A stretch of 64,000 bases of DNA from Bacteroidetes bacterium 47-18. GTDB lineage: Bacteria; Bacteroidota; Bacteroidia; Chitinophagales; Chitinophagaceae. The notes under the pieces are model-generated. The model saw only the letters and a program-made list of their open reading frames with translations. It was not told the DNA's origin and searched no databases. The translations under genes and the position numbers were made by a program. The DNA lies in assembly GCA_001897155.1 (NCBI GenBank), contig MKSF01000006.1, positions 158,696-222,695 on the forward strand, written 5' to 3'. This document shows, piece after piece, positions 35,147 through 44,163 of this stretch; the stretch's first letter is position 1; the number at the start of each line of letters is the position of its first letter.

Positions 35147-37264
35147 CTATTTACCCGCTTTCAGGTTGCGCTCTACGGCGATCCAGTCCTTCATCTGCAC
35201 ATTAAAGGAGAGCTTATTGATCTTGACCATTCCTTTTTTATTGGCGTCCACCGATTCCAGCGTTCCTACCTGGTGATTGTGTATGTTCCTCACCAGGTCT
35301 CCCGGCCTAGGCACCTTCCCGGTGACTATGTACATCCGGTCTGCCTTCTGGGCTGCCGCCTCCTGCTCTTTCAGTTGCTTCCGCCTGAAAAGCAGGGTCT
35401 CTGCCGACCTGATCACTTCCTGCTTATCGGAAGCCTTCTTCCATTCCGTTACCAGTTGCTTGAATTTCCTTTCGGTATCTCTCAGGTAGTCCAGCTCCTC
35501 CTTTTTGATCTTGTTCTGCAGCTTAAGCGTAGCGTAATGCTGCTTAAGCCGTTCCTTGTCCGTCAGCTCTTCGTATTCCGCCTTTTTTTCCTCGTACATC
35601 CTGATCAGCTTATTCAGCTGCTCCTCCTTATCATCCAGCCTTACGGTCTGCCGCTCCGCCTGGTGCAGCATCTTGTCCAGCTTAAAGTGCCCGCGGTCGG
35701 TGAGCTGCTGCGCCCGGCTGATGACTTCGTGCGGCAAGCCGCTGCGCTGCGCTATGGCAAAGGTATAGGAGCTGCCCGGTTTGCCTATGGTGAGTTTATA
35801 AAGGGGTTCCAGCCTGTCCTCGTCAAAGTTCATGGCGCCGTTGATGATACCGCCTACTTTGCCTGCCATCACCTTAAGGTTCAGGTAGTGCGTAGTGATG
35901 ATACCTATGGCGTTCTTATAGGAGAGCCTTTCCACGATAGCCTCGGCAAACGCGCCGCCCAGGTTGGGATCCGTACCGCCGCCCAGCTCATCAATAAAGA
36001 ACAGGGTCTTGCCATTGGCATTTTCCAGGAAAAATTTCATATCCTTAAGGTGGGAGCTATAGGTGCTCAGCTCATTCTCTATCGACTGTGTGTCCCCGAT
36101 ATGTATCATGATCTGCCTGAAGATGCCCATTTCAGAAATGGGATTCACCGGGATAAGCAGCCCGGACTGCAGCATCAGCTGCAGCAGGCCTACCGTCTTC
36201 ATGGCTACGGTCTTACCGCCGGCATTGGGTCCTGAGATGATGAGGATACGCTGCTTTTTGTTCAGCTCCAGGGTCAGCGGTACGGTCACCTTCTGCTGCG
36301 CCGTATTATACAGGTACAGCAGCGGGTGATACGCGTCCACCAGCTTTACCTGCGGCTCATTCTGCAGGACCGGCATATTGGCATTCATATCTGTGGCCAG
36401 CAGCGCCTTGGCCCTGATGAAGTCATAGATATTGATCACCCTGTAGTATGCTGTAAATAAAGGATGATAGACTGATAATTGCGCGGTGACGGATGCCAGC
36501 ACCTTATACACCTCTTTTTTCTCATCACGCTCCAGAGCGTCCACCTCGTTATTCAGGGCGATCGTCTCTTCCGGCTCTATAAAGACGGTCCGGGCACTGT
36601 CGCTTTCCCCGTGAAAGATACCCTTAACGATCCTTTTGTGCTCGGCACCTACCGCTACGACCCTCCGCCCGTTCAGGAAGCTCTCGGTGATATCCGCCAG
36701 GTATCCCTGCTTCGCGAGCTTGCGCACTACTCCTTCGAAGAGCTTCCGCAGCCGGTGGCGGGCGCCCTGCAGCTCATTCCGTATCTGCAGCAGCTCCGGC
36801 GAGGCATTGTCCCTGACGTTCCCGTTGTCATCCACGACAGGCTGGATAAGGGCCGGGATATCTTTATTGTATTCCACGCCCTCCACCACCTTCCACAGGT
36901 GCGGGTAAATATTTCCCTGGCGCTTGAACCAGAGATGGATATCCCTTATATTGAGGGTAAGCAAACGTAAAGCATTCAGGTCGCTGCCCTTCAGGACGGC
37001 ATTGGGAATGCTCAGCAGCTTCAGCTCTTTCTTTATATTCTTTACAAAATCTATAGGAAATATATCGCTGGAAGATAAGGAGCCTTTAAATTCCAGTGTC
37101 TGCTCCAATTCCTGCTGCAAATATTCCAGGCGGGTATGAAAACGCAGATGTGCAGCCCTGTATTTGGCTTCATCTGAACGGCAGTGCTTTTCCAGTAAAC
37201 CCACGATCTTATCAAATTCCAACTGCTGTACAGCTTGTTCCGGATATGTATGTACCAATGTCAA
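35147..37264 (-). CDS. mutS2: MutS2-family ATPase lacking a C-terminal Smr domain
   Basis: A 705-residue MutS2-type protein. Core lever regions (about residues 1-300) are followed by the ATPase with Walker A GPNAGGKT (345-352), Walker B LFFIDELGGGTDP (421-433) and ITTHY (456-460). A charged coiled coil at about 515-640 (DDKEEQLNKLIRMYEEKKAE) follows, and the protein ends in a KOW-like barrel (about 645-700). Typical MutS2 continues with an Smr nuclease domain of about 85 residues, which is missing here. MutS2 acts on stalled or collided ribosomes and on recombination intermediates; without Smr it may depend on another Smr protein. Confidence 0.88.
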   Translation of the reverse strand: MTLVHTYPEQAVQQLEFDKIVGLLEKHCRSDEAKYRAAHLRFHTRLEYLQQELEQTLEFKGSLSSSDIFPIDFVKNIKKELKLLSIPNAVLKGSDLNALRLLTLNIRDIHLWFKRQGNIYPHLWKVVEGVEYNKDIPALIQPVVDDNGNVRDNASPELLQIRNELQGARHRLRKLFEGVVRKLAKQGYLADITESFLNGRRVVAVGAEHKRIVKGIFHGESDSARTVFIEPEETIALNNEVDALERDEKKEVYKVLASVTAQLSVYHPLFTAYYRVINIYDFIRAKALLATDMNANMPVLQNEPQVKLVDAYHPLLYLYNTAQQKVTVPLTLELNKKQRILIISGPNAGGKTVAMKTVGLLQLMLQSGLLIPVNPISEMGIFRQIMIHIGDTQSIENELSTYSSHLKDMKFFLENANGKTLFFIDELGGGTDPNLGGAFAEAIVERLSYKNAIGIITTHYLNLKVMAGKVGGIINGAMNFDEDRLEPLYKLTIGKPGSSYTFAIAQRSGLPHEVISRAQQLTDRGHFKLDKMLHQAERQTVRLDDKEEQLNKLIRMYEEKKAEYEELTDKERLKQHYATLKLQNKIKKEELDYLRDTERKFKQLVTEWKKASDKQEVIRSAETLLFRRKQLKEQEAAAQKADRMYIVTGKVPRPGDLVRNIHNHQVGTLESVDANKKGMVKINKLSFNVQMKDWIAVERNLKAGK

Positions 37265-37343
37265 TTATAATTAAAAATGCTTCTTGTGTAATAATGGCAA
37301 AATTACAATAATCTTATAGTTTATGTTCATTCCGGACAAAGAA

Positions 37344-37393
37344 CGACCCTGAAAACCCGGGGTGTTACGCATATCCCGGGAGCATCAGGGTCG
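37344..37393 (-). terminator. Intrinsic terminator after the LLM oxidoreductase region
   Basis: Outer stem CGACCCTGA / TCAGGGTCG plus an inner CCCGGG pairing, with T-rich ends on both sides. It lies just downstream (minus sense) of the LLM oxidoreductase gene and upstream of mutS2. Confidence 0.75.
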
Positions 37394-37461
37394 CTTTTCA
37401 AAGCCGGTAAAGCATCGCTTTCACCGTATGATCTGCCGCCGGCTTACGCAACCGGCATTGC

Positions 37462-38487
37462 TCAGCCATGCTTCAGTTGCGGCAATACTTTGGTGCCGAG
37501 TATTTCAATAGCCTTCATCATATCCTTATGATCCGGTCCGCCCACATCCAGGTGCGCGATAAACCGGGTAAGGGAACCGATCTCCTTTAGCTGCAATATC
37601 TTCTCAGCCACCAGGTTGGCATCTCCTACCAGCAGGTGACCAGCCATGCTCCTGCCATAATCGAACTGCTCCCTGGTATAGGGCGGCCATCCCCTGTCCC
37701 TGCCTATATTGTTCATCTGGGCGGCATAATAAGGAAAATACTTCCGGGCCACTTCTTCATTGTCCTCTCCCGCGAAGGTATGCGCATGAATGCCTATCTG
37801 CATCTGTTCCGGGGGATGGCCATGCCTGGTATACAGCTCCTTATAGTATTCAAACAGCGGTTTGTATTGCTCCGGCTGCCCGCCTATGATAGCAACGATC
37901 AGGGGCAGTCCCAGCCTTGCGGCACGCTCCACGGAGGCCGGCGTACCGCCCACCGCTACCCATACCGGCAGCTCGGGCTGAAAGGCCCTCGGGAATACCT
38001 TTTGCTTATCAAGCGGCGCCCTGTATTTACCGGACCAGCTTACGGGGTCTTCCCGGTTGATTTTCAGCAGCAGGTCCAGCTTCTCTTCAAATAAGCCATC
38101 ATAGTCTGACAGCGAATACCCGTACAGCGGGAAAGACTCAATAAAGCTCCCCCGCCCGACCATGATCTCCGCGCGGCCTTTTGAAATAAGATCTATGGCG
38201 GCAAATTCCTCGTACAGCAAGACCGGGTCAAAAGAGCTCAGAACGGTCACCCCTGTTGACAGCCGGATGTGCTGCGTAATGCCCGCGGCGGCGGCCAGTA
38301 TAATATTGGGTACCGCCACCGCATAATCCTGACGGTGATGCTCGCCCATGGCAAATACATCAAGCCCCACCTCGTCACAGTATTGTATCTCACGGATCAG
38401 CTCCTGTATTCTTTGCCCTGCGGATGCCGGCTTACCTGATACCAGCGGGGACGCAATATCCCCGAACATGCCTACTCCTATTTCCAT
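37462..38487 (-). CDS. LLM class flavin-dependent oxidoreductase (Atu2307/SP_0267-like)
   Basis: A 341-residue TIM-barrel monooxygenase of the bacterial luciferase-like family. Family blocks are MGEHHRQDYAVAVPNIILAA, IRLSTGVTVL, DPVLLYEEFAAIDLISKGRAEIMVGRGSF and PVWVAVGGTPAS. It would use FMNH2 or F420-like flavin with O2; Bacteroidota generally use FMN. The substrate is unknown. It is monocistronic. Confidence 0.87.
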   Translation of the reverse strand: MEIGVGMFGDIASPLVSGKPASAGQRIQELIREIQYCDEVGLDVFAMGEHHRQDYAVAVPNIILAAAAGITQHIRLSTGVTVLSSFDPVLLYEEFAAIDLISKGRAEIMVGRGSFIESFPLYGYSLSDYDGLFEEKLDLLLKINREDPVSWSGKYRAPLDKQKVFPRAFQPELPVWVAVGGTPASVERAARLGLPLIVAIIGGQPEQYKPLFEYYKELYTRHGHPPEQMQIGIHAHTFAGEDNEEVARKYFPYYAAQMNNIGRDRGWPPYTREQFDYGRSMAGHLLVGDANLVAEKILQLKEIGSLTRFIAHLDVGGPDHKDMMKAIEILGTKVLPQLKHG

Positions 38488-38659
38488 AACCGATTTTCAT
38501 TTAAAGTTAAAGCCCAAAGTTATTAAAAATGCACATTGAAAATCCTGTCCCGACTACCATCAGCACCGTCATCCAGTCCAATAGCCTGCTCTCCGGCAAT
38601 AATTTGCGCGTCGCCCCAATAAATCAGCCCTTTGCTACGTTCATTACTGCATATTGCTT

Positions 38660-39526
38660 ATGAAACGACGAACATTTCTTTCTTATACCCTTAAAGGCCT
38701 GGCAGGCTTCAGTGTGCTTGGGAGCCTCTATGCCTGGCAGGTAGAGCCTTTCTGGCTGGAATTTGTACATATGAAAATGCCTGTCAGGCATCTGCCGGAT
38801 CACCTGGTCGGCAAAAAGCTGATGCAGATAAGCGATATCCATATAGGCAGGCGGTTTGACCCCGGTTTTATAAAAGAGGCCTTCCGTAAAGCAGGCGCTT
38901 TCCGGCCTGACTGGGTAGTTTATACAGGGGATTATGTCAGCACCCATGAAGGCAAGGTATTGTATGAGTTGCTGGAAGACGTGATGGATCATGCAGTACA
39001 GGGCAACTTCGGCACAGCAGCCATTCTCGGCAATCATGATTACGGCAACAACTGGAAAGAGCCGGAAGTGGCAGACCGTATCGCACAGGTGCTCAGCAGC
39101 AGGGGCATACAGGTGCTAAGGAATGCGCACACCACCATAGAAGACCTGCAGATCATCGGCCTGGATGATTACTGGGGAACGAATTTTCACCCTGAAAAGG
39201 TCATGGATCATTACAGCAGCAGCAGGCCGACCATATTGTTATGCCATAACCCTGATGTATGCGACCTGGATATATGGAACGGATATGAAGGCTGGATACT
39301 GTCCGGACATACCCACGGCGGGCAGTGCAAGCCGCCGTTCCTGCCGCCGCCGATGCTGCCCGTAAAGAACAGGAGCTACACATCCGGCAAGATCGGGCTG
39401 GCCGCCAACAGGACACTTTATATTAACCGCGCATTGGGCCACCTGTGGCAGGTAAGGTTCAATGTCCGGCCCGAGATTACCATCTTTGAGCTGGAAAAAG
39501 AGCAGGAAGCAGCTAACAATGGGTAG
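38660..39526 (+). CDS. Metallophosphoesterase (YkuE-like)
   Basis: From ATG 38660 (MKRRTFLSYTLKGLAGF) the protein has 288 residues; a TTG two codons upstream is less likely. KRRTFLSY with a following hydrophobic segment is a signal anchor with a twin-arginine-like KRR. The calcineurin-like fold shows DIHIG, GDYVSTH, GNHDYGNN, CHNP and GHTHGGQ, which supply all metal ligands of the family. YkuE relatives are exported by the Tat pathway. The substrate is unknown, possibly a phospholipid or UDP-sugar. Confidence 0.85.
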   Translation: MKRRTFLSYTLKGLAGFSVLGSLYAWQVEPFWLEFVHMKMPVRHLPDHLVGKKLMQISDIHIGRRFDPGFIKEAFRKAGAFRPDWVVYTGDYVSTHEGKVLYELLEDVMDHAVQGNFGTAAILGNHDYGNNWKEPEVADRIAQVLSSRGIQVLRNAHTTIEDLQIIGLDDYWGTNFHPEKVMDHYSSSRPTILLCHNPDVCDLDIWNGYEGWILSGHTHGGQCKPPFLPPPMLPVKNRSYTSGKIGLAANRTLYINRALGHLWQVRFNVRPEITIFELEKEQEAANNG

Positions 39527-39665
39527 CGGAAATGTCAGAGCGGCCAGGCTCCGGGCCGAGAGAACTTACGGAATATATATCATGCTGTGAATAACCTTTA
39601 CCTGATGCAGCATTGCTCTCCCGTACCGTCCCCGGAGACTTACAAATGCCTATTTAAAGCCTGTC

Positions 39666-40202
39666 CTAAGGCTTCAGCTGGTATAGCTCAGGCAGGTTAC
39701 GGCCGTAGCCGTCATAATCAAGGCCGTAGCCCAGAACAAACCTGTTCTCTATTTCAAACCCGGTATAATCCGCATGCACTTCATGCCGGAGCGCTTCCGG
39801 CTTGGTAAGCAGGGCGGCAATTTTCAGGGAAGCGGGCGCCTGGTTCCATAGCTGCGGCAGGAATTCGCTGAGCGTCTTACCGGTATCAATGATATCTTCC
39901 AGCAGTATGATATGGCGGTCTTTCAGGGATTCGTCCAGCCCGATCGCTGTAATGACATTCCCTGTGCTGGTGGTTCCCTTATAGGAAGCCAGCTTAATAA
40001 AAGATATCTGTGCGGGGATCGTTATTTTTTTAAATAAATCTGAAGCGAACATGAAGGAGCCGTTCAGGACAGCAATGAACAAGGGATTCTTATCGCTATA
40101 CGCTTTATTGATCCTGTCTGCGATTTCCTGTATTTTCCGGTCTATTTCCGATGCCGTGATAAACGGCACGAATGCTTTATCCAATACTTGTATAGCCTTC
40201 AT
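39666..40202 (-). CDS. hpt: Hypoxanthine phosphoribosyltransferase
   Basis: Salvages hypoxanthine and guanine to IMP and GMP with PRPP. A 178-residue protein with AVLNGSFMFASDLFKK (phosphate-binding loop), LEDIIDTGKTLSEFL (the PRPP motif), and a C-terminal DYTGFEIENRFVLGYGLDYDGYGRNLPELY typical of Hpt. Cytosolic. It stands 32 bp downstream of the FKBP gene on the same strand. Confidence 0.95.
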   Translation of the reverse strand: MKAIQVLDKAFVPFITASEIDRKIQEIADRINKAYSDKNPLFIAVLNGSFMFASDLFKKITIPAQISFIKLASYKGTTSTGNVITAIGLDESLKDRHIILLEDIIDTGKTLSEFLPQLWNQAPASLKIAALLTKPEALRHEVHADYTGFEIENRFVLGYGLDYDGYGRNLPELYQLKP

Positions 40203-40234
40203 ATGCTTGTCTGTAATATAATTTATAAGGTGGG

Positions 40235-40714
40235 TCAGCGGACTTCAAGCAGCTCTATCTTGAATACGGTAATGGCTCCTTTGGGAATGATATTATCAAT
40301 ACCCGCATCTCCGTAAGCCAGGTCCGCAGGCAATACTATATTGATGATCCCTCCCTCCCGGATGAGCGGCAATGCGAGCCTCCACCCTGGAATAAGGGTC
40401 CTGAGATTGAATGATACATTGGTGGCCTTATCAAATTCCGTACCATCCGACAAGGTTCCCGAGTAGTTGACCCGGACCTCTGAGCAGGCATCGGGCGCCT
40501 GCCGCGCATTACCTTCCGCAATGATCTCATAATAAAAGCCGCGGGAATGGTACACCGCATCAGGATGATTCTTTTCAATATACGCTTTCAACTCATCCTG
40601 CTGTTCCAGCCGCACTTCAGGCGCATTGATGGTACAGACATCCTCTTTTTTAGAGCAGGATGCCAGCAGCAGCACGGCAAGGATAGTGAACAGGGAGATA
40701 ATGCTCTTTTTCAT
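40235..40714 (-). CDS. FKBP-type peptidyl-prolyl isomerase lipoprotein
   Basis: A 159-residue protein with a lipoprotein signal (LLLASCSKKED, lipidated C20). The FKBP domain (about residues 80-159) has VRVNYSGTLSDGTEFDKA, a PGWRLALPLIREGG segment and a conserved LPADLAYGD. It would fold proline-containing proteins in the periplasm, tethered to a membrane. The order FKBP then hpt on one strand suggests a short operon. The active-site aromatic core is mostly present. Confidence 0.88.
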   Translation of the reverse strand: MKKSIISLFTILAVLLLASCSKKEDVCTINAPEVRLEQQDELKAYIEKNHPDAVYHSRGFYYEIIAEGNARQAPDACSEVRVNYSGTLSDGTEFDKATNVSFNLRTLIPGWRLALPLIREGGIINIVLPADLAYGDAGIDNIIPKGAITVFKIELLEVR

Positions 40715-40784
40715 TCAATTCTATTTACAATGCAAAATTATAATAATTACGTATATAAAGGATAACGGGGAGAAAAATATAATA

Positions 40785-41426
40785 TTATCGGGTTGTAAAT
40801 AATATCTTTAAAATTGCCGTTAATGTTACCAGCAATGTAACGGCGGCTACGATAAAATTAGTGTTGATCTCCTTCTTTCCTTCTACCTTGGAACGCCTTT
40901 CAATGATCCTGGGATAATAGATCGCGTAGAGCTTAAGCACAAACACGGTGCCTGCCACCACGCTCAGGATCATCACGAGCATCTCTGTCATGGTGAAATG
41001 GAAAAGGCGGTTGCTGGCCAGCAACAATGCTGTCGCCGTATAGAAAGGAATGGGAAGGATATTGAGCATGGACAGGAAGATCCCGGTAATGAGGAAATTA
41101 TTCCGCTCCACCTGCGGCGCTGCGATCTGACGGTTTTCATACCTGCCCTTCAGGAAAAAATAGACGGTCAGTATGCCGAATATCACCGCGGCGGCCTTAT
41201 AAAGACCCATCACGAAATCAGGGTGCGTATCTATATAAAAAGAGAACTGGGTGGCAATAAAGCAGTATAGCATGGAAATAATGCCCGAGCCGATTATGAA
41301 GCGGTCCCCTTTTTCCCTGCTGTATTCATACGCTATCTTACCCGCGGTCATATTAAGCAGGCCGGGAGGCGCAGTACCCGCCACAGCCGCGAAGAAGCCT
41401 GTAATGAAAATATAGAAATAGTGCAT
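40785..41426 (-). CDS. LysE-family translocator
   Basis: A 213-residue membrane protein with about six hydrophobic segments. The N-terminal GFFAAVAGTAPPGLLNMTAGKIAYEYSREKGDRF is the LysE/RhtB hallmark (PPG then Asn and a long acidic/basic linker), and the second half has SMLNILPIPFYTATALLLASN. Members export amino acids and related metabolites. The substrate cannot be inferred from neighbours (FKBP and trigger factor). Confidence 0.8.
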   Translation of the reverse strand: MHYFYIFITGFFAAVAGTAPPGLLNMTAGKIAYEYSREKGDRFIIGSGIISMLYCFIATQFSFYIDTHPDFVMGLYKAAAVIFGILTVYFFLKGRYENRQIAAPQVERNNFLITGIFLSMLNILPIPFYTATALLLASNRLFHFTMTEMLVMILSVVAGTVFVLKLYAIYYPRIIERRSKVEGKKEINTNFIVAAVTLLVTLTAILKILFTTR

Positions 41427-41499
41427 AAATAGCCTGTAATTAAAACAATACCCATTCCGACCGGTTCCATACCTGCAAAAGTATCGGCGCTTTCAATAA

Positions 41500-41533
41500 A
41501 AAAGCTGTAAAGCAACCTGGCTTTACAGCTTTT
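41500..41533 (-). terminator. Intrinsic terminator of tig
   Basis: A 13-bp stem AAAAGCTGTAAAG / CTTTACAGCTTTT, loop CAACCTGG, just after tig in the minus direction. The A/T-rich arms give a T tract on either strand. Confidence 0.88.
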
Positions 41534-41550
41534 CACCTTACCGGTTTATC

Positions 41551-42891
41551 TTAATGCTGATGATATTTATTCGGAATCTTACCAAACTCTTCTCCCGTTA
41601 CCTGCTCTTCTTTTACTTCTATCACCTCTGCTATTTTGGAGAACAGCTTATCGAATAATAATTTCCTGTAAGCCTCGTCAATGGTTTTGGTATCTTTTGA
41701 CATTTTATCCATGTATTCGGCCATCCATTCCGGTTCCTCATCGCTGCCGTTTACGCCGAAATAGGTCAGCACCTTGGTTTTGATATCCGCCAGCACTTCA
41801 TCCATGCTCACTTTGATATCATATTCCTTGATCAGCTTGTCTGAGATCAGGGTCCAGATCAACTGGTGCTCAAAAGAAGGATATTCCTTCTCCACCTCTT
41901 CATCCGTCTTGATCTGCTCACCGCTTCTTTTTATCCAGGACTTCAGGAACGCAACAGGTAACTCGATCTTGGTCTCATGTACCAGCGTTTCAAAAATTTC
42001 GTTCTGCAGCTTCTCGTTGGTCAGCCTTGCGCCTTCCTTACCGATCTCCTGCTTCAGCAGGTCACGGAAAGCTTCTTCGGTTGTAATGCCTTGTCCGGGA
42101 AACGCTTCTTCAAAAAGGGATTCATTCAGCTCACGGGGTATCAGCCTGCCGACCTTTGTCAGGGTGAAAACCGCTTTTTTACCCTTCAGGGACGACGCAT
42201 CCTTTTTGAAAACATTGGCAGCCATTTCATCCAGCTCCTCTGCAGCCAGGGCATCCAGGTCTATCTCCTGCGTAAAGCCCGCCTTCTGGCCTTTGAGCGC
42301 TTCTTTCAGCACGGATGGCGCCTTATCCAGAGATACGGCATCCTCATATTGCTCTCCGTCCAGCTCATAAGATGCATAAACGATATCCGTATCATTTTCC
42401 AGCGTTTCCGGGTTTTCAATCGTACCGGCCCTTTTCTGGATATTATCTACCTCAAGGTCGATCAGTTTATCATCAATGATAATATTATAGCGTGTAATAC
42501 TGCCTTTATGCTGTAAAGGTGTTATTTCAAAATCAGGCTTCAACCCGATCTCAAAATCGAACTCAAACTCAGCAGGATTATTAACATCGACATTCAGCGT
42601 TTCCAGGGGCATAGCGATCGGCTGGGCGAAGATGCTTGGCTGCTCCTTTTGCAGGTACTGGTCCACTTCCTTATTGGCAGCTCTCAGTATTTCATCCATC
42701 ATGATGGAATTGCCGTACATTTTTTTGACCATGCCGGCAGGAACCATTCCTTTTCTGAAGCCCGGAATGTTAACATTCTTACTATAGTTTTTCAATGCTT
42801 TTTCATAAGCACCAAAGTAATCCTCCTTAGAAAGTTTTACTGTCAGTTTATCGTGTAAATTACCGATGTTTGAACGCGTTACGATTGCCAT
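41551..42891 (-). CDS. tig: Trigger factor
   Basis: Ribosome-bound chaperone and prolyl isomerase that meets nascent chains at the exit tunnel. A 446-residue protein with the ribosome-binding N-domain (GFRKGMVPAGMVKKMYG carries the family GFRxGKxP-type loop), a PPIase-like middle region (about 150-240), and a helical C-domain ending in NKYHQH. N-terminal MAIVTRSNIGNLHDKLTV is typical of Bacteroidota. The PPIase region is weakly conserved in this phylum, and catalytic residues were not identified. A tRNA-Leu gene and terminator lie upstream. Confidence 0.93.
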   Translation of the reverse strand: MAIVTRSNIGNLHDKLTVKLSKEDYFGAYEKALKNYSKNVNIPGFRKGMVPAGMVKKMYGNSIMMDEILRAANKEVDQYLQKEQPSIFAQPIAMPLETLNVDVNNPAEFEFDFEIGLKPDFEITPLQHKGSITRYNIIIDDKLIDLEVDNIQKRAGTIENPETLENDTDIVYASYELDGEQYEDAVSLDKAPSVLKEALKGQKAGFTQEIDLDALAAEELDEMAANVFKKDASSLKGKKAVFTLTKVGRLIPRELNESLFEEAFPGQGITTEEAFRDLLKQEIGKEGARLTNEKLQNEIFETLVHETKIELPVAFLKSWIKRSGEQIKTDEEVEKEYPSFEHQLIWTLISDKLIKEYDIKVSMDEVLADIKTKVLTYFGVNGSDEEPEWMAEYMDKMSKDTKTIDEAYRKLLFDKLFSKIAEVIEVKEEQVTGEEFGKIPNKYHQH

Positions 42892-42926
42892 TTTTTATCT
42901 GGTATTTTTATTTTTTAAAATTCAAT

Positions 42927-42950
42927 AACCCCCGCAATGCTGCGGGGGTT
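42927..42950 (-). terminator. Intrinsic terminator after tRNA-Leu
   Basis: Stem AACCCCCGCA / TGCGGGGGTT with loop GCAT on the minus strand, followed by ATTGAATTTTAAAA, immediately after the tRNA gene and before tig. Confidence 0.82.
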
Positions 42951-42960
42951 ATGCACTCGG

Positions 42961-43042
42961 TGCGGGTGGAGGGACTCGAACCCCCATGCCTCGCGGCACT
43001 AGATCCTAAGTCTAGCGTGTCTACCAATTTCACCACACCCGC
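42961..43042 (-). tRNA. tRNA-Leu (anticodon UAG)
   Basis: The minus strand folds as a class II tRNA: acceptor GCGGGTG / CACCCGC with discriminator A, D-arm with AAATTGGTAGAC, anticodon loop CTTAGGA (TAG) on stem CTAGA/TCTAG, a long variable arm (TGCCGCGAGGCA), and T-arm GGGGGTTCGAGTCCCTC. CCA is not encoded (the genome continues CCG). Confidence 0.96.
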
Positions 43043-43044
43043 TT

Positions 43045-43433
43045 TAGATGTAAATGGGAGTGCGAAAATAGACAGCCGGTTTCACATTTCCAAAATTTTT
43101 TTTATTGTTCCCGGATCAGCAGGAATAGTAAAATGGCTGCCCGGCCCGAAGAACAAGCTTTAAGGATATGAAGAAGGATTTTTCCGGTATCGACCCAAAA
43201 GACAGCCGTATGCCGGACAATGCCAGGCTCTCTTTAAAGACGGGTGAACGGCACCTTATACATAAGCTAATTCCAGATACAATATGTAACAGTCTGCCGC
43301 TGAGGCTTATTTTAAAGGCATTGACGCACCCTTATCCTGTCCGGAGGGCCGTATTTACGGCAGCGATAGTACCATTTGCCCCCGGAAGGCCTTATTTATC
43401 AACATTTCGTGCATAACTTTTTCAGTTAAAACA
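43045..43433. other. Intergenic region upstream of the hup promoter
   Basis: An open frame at 43168-43416 has no start context or family resemblance (MKKDFSGIDPKDSRMPDN) and is not called. No repeat, RNA gene or terminator was found here. The tRNA-Leu promoter should lie in the first 60 bp, but no clean box is visible. Confidence 0.4.
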
Positions 43434-43464
43434 TTTGGATATGAAAAAAAGTAAACTATATTTG
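43434..43464 (+). promoter_or_regulatory. Consensus Bacteroidota promoter of hup
   Basis: TTTG at 43434-43437, a spacer of 19 bp, and TATATTTG at 43457-43464: an exact match to TTTG-N19-TAnnTTTG, 47 bp before the hup start codon. Strong expression is expected. Confidence 0.8.
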
Positions 43465-43511
43465 CTCTGGTAATCCATTAAAAAAATTAATCATTAATTA
43501 AATATTCGGTT

Positions 43512-43793
43512 ATGAACAAAGCAGAATTAGTAGACACTATTGCTTCCAAAGCGGGCCTGACCAAGACCCAGGCGAACGAAGCTTTGGATTGTTTCATGGA
43601 AACAGTCGTAAAAACCCTGAAAAAAGGTGATAAAGTAACTCTGGTGGGTTTCGGAACGTTCTCGGTATCCGAACGCAGCGCGCGTAACGGCCGCAATCCA
43701 CAGACCGGTGAAGTGATCAAGATCAAAGCACGCAAAGTCCCACGCTTTAAAGCAGGTAAGGAGTTTGCAACCAAAATAGGCGGTAAAAAATAA
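43512..43793 (+). CDS. hup: HU family DNA-binding protein
   Basis: A 93-residue histone-like protein that bends and compacts [23 protein letters not shown] and the flexible arm region [21 protein letters not shown] (RNPQTG hallmark) with KAGKEF are diagnostic. No SD precedes the ATG. A family B repeat element follows 34 bp downstream and may end its transcript. Confidence 0.95.
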   Translation: MNKAELVDTIASKAGLTKTQANEALDCFMETVVKTLKKGDKVTLVGFGTFSVSERSARNGRNPQTGEVIKIKARKVPRFKAGKEFATKIGGKK

Positions 43794-43826
43794 TGACCGG
43801 CACCTTTTTTATAAAATAAAGAAGCG

Positions 43827-43959
43827 GTCTGAAAATCCTTTATATTGTTACATTGCGCCTGCCCTGTCCCAGGGAGCCTGTCGAAATGTGATATATAAAT
43901 AAACAACCCTGTCAATATTTCGACTCAGTCCCTATGACAGGGTTGTTTACTTTTCAGAC
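43827..43959 (+). repeat. Family B repeat, single copy bounded by a 9-bp inverted repeat
   Basis: Starts GTCTGAAAA and ends TTTTCAGAC, an exact inverted pair. Inside are GAGCCTGTCGAAAT, an AT stretch, AACAACCCTGTCA, ATTTCGACTCAG and TGACAGGGTTGTT, as in the 127-bp array units. It fills the gap between hup and the bTHX promoter, whose -33 box starts 7 bp later. Confidence 0.75.
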
Positions 43960-43965
43960 GGCTAT

Positions 43966-43996
43966 TTTGAATTATCAGGCAGATCCTGTATATTTG
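43966..43996 (+). promoter_or_regulatory. Consensus promoter of the bTHX gene
   Basis: TTTG at 43966-43969, a 19-bp spacer, and TATATTTG at 43989-43996, an exact match to the Bacteroidota consensus, 38 bp before the start codon. Confidence 0.78.
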
Positions 43997-44033
43997 CACC
44001 GTTTATTTTTTTTTCACAAAATCTGTTTCAAAA

Positions 44034-44141
44034 ATGGGAAGAGGCGATATCCGTACAAAAAAAGGGAAAAGGACCAAAGGTTCTTTCGGAGTAGTACGTC
44101 CTAGCAAGACAAAAAAAGTAAAAGTTGCAAGAACAGCTTAA
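44034..44141 (+). CDS. thx: 30S ribosomal protein bTHX
   Basis: A 35-residue, very basic peptide (MGRGDIRTKKGKRTKGSFGV, then VRPSKTKKVKVARTA). MGRGDxxTKKGK is the family signature. It sits in the 30S head and occurs in Bacteroidota and Thermus. Too short for most ORF callers. It has its own consensus promoter and a terminator immediately after. Confidence 0.93.
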   Translation: MGRGDIRTKKGKRTKGSFGVVRPSKTKKVKVARTA

Positions 44142-44163
44142 TTTTTTTGCTCAAAAAAATATT

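Noticed and set aside
35273-36235. 320-residue plus-strand frame
   Set aside because: Antisense shadow of mutS2; Leu/His-rich sequence without domains.
43168-43416. 82-residue plus-strand frame
   Set aside because: No recognisable domain, signal or start context, and it lies in the gap before a clear hup promoter; the composition resembles neighbouring non-coding DNA.
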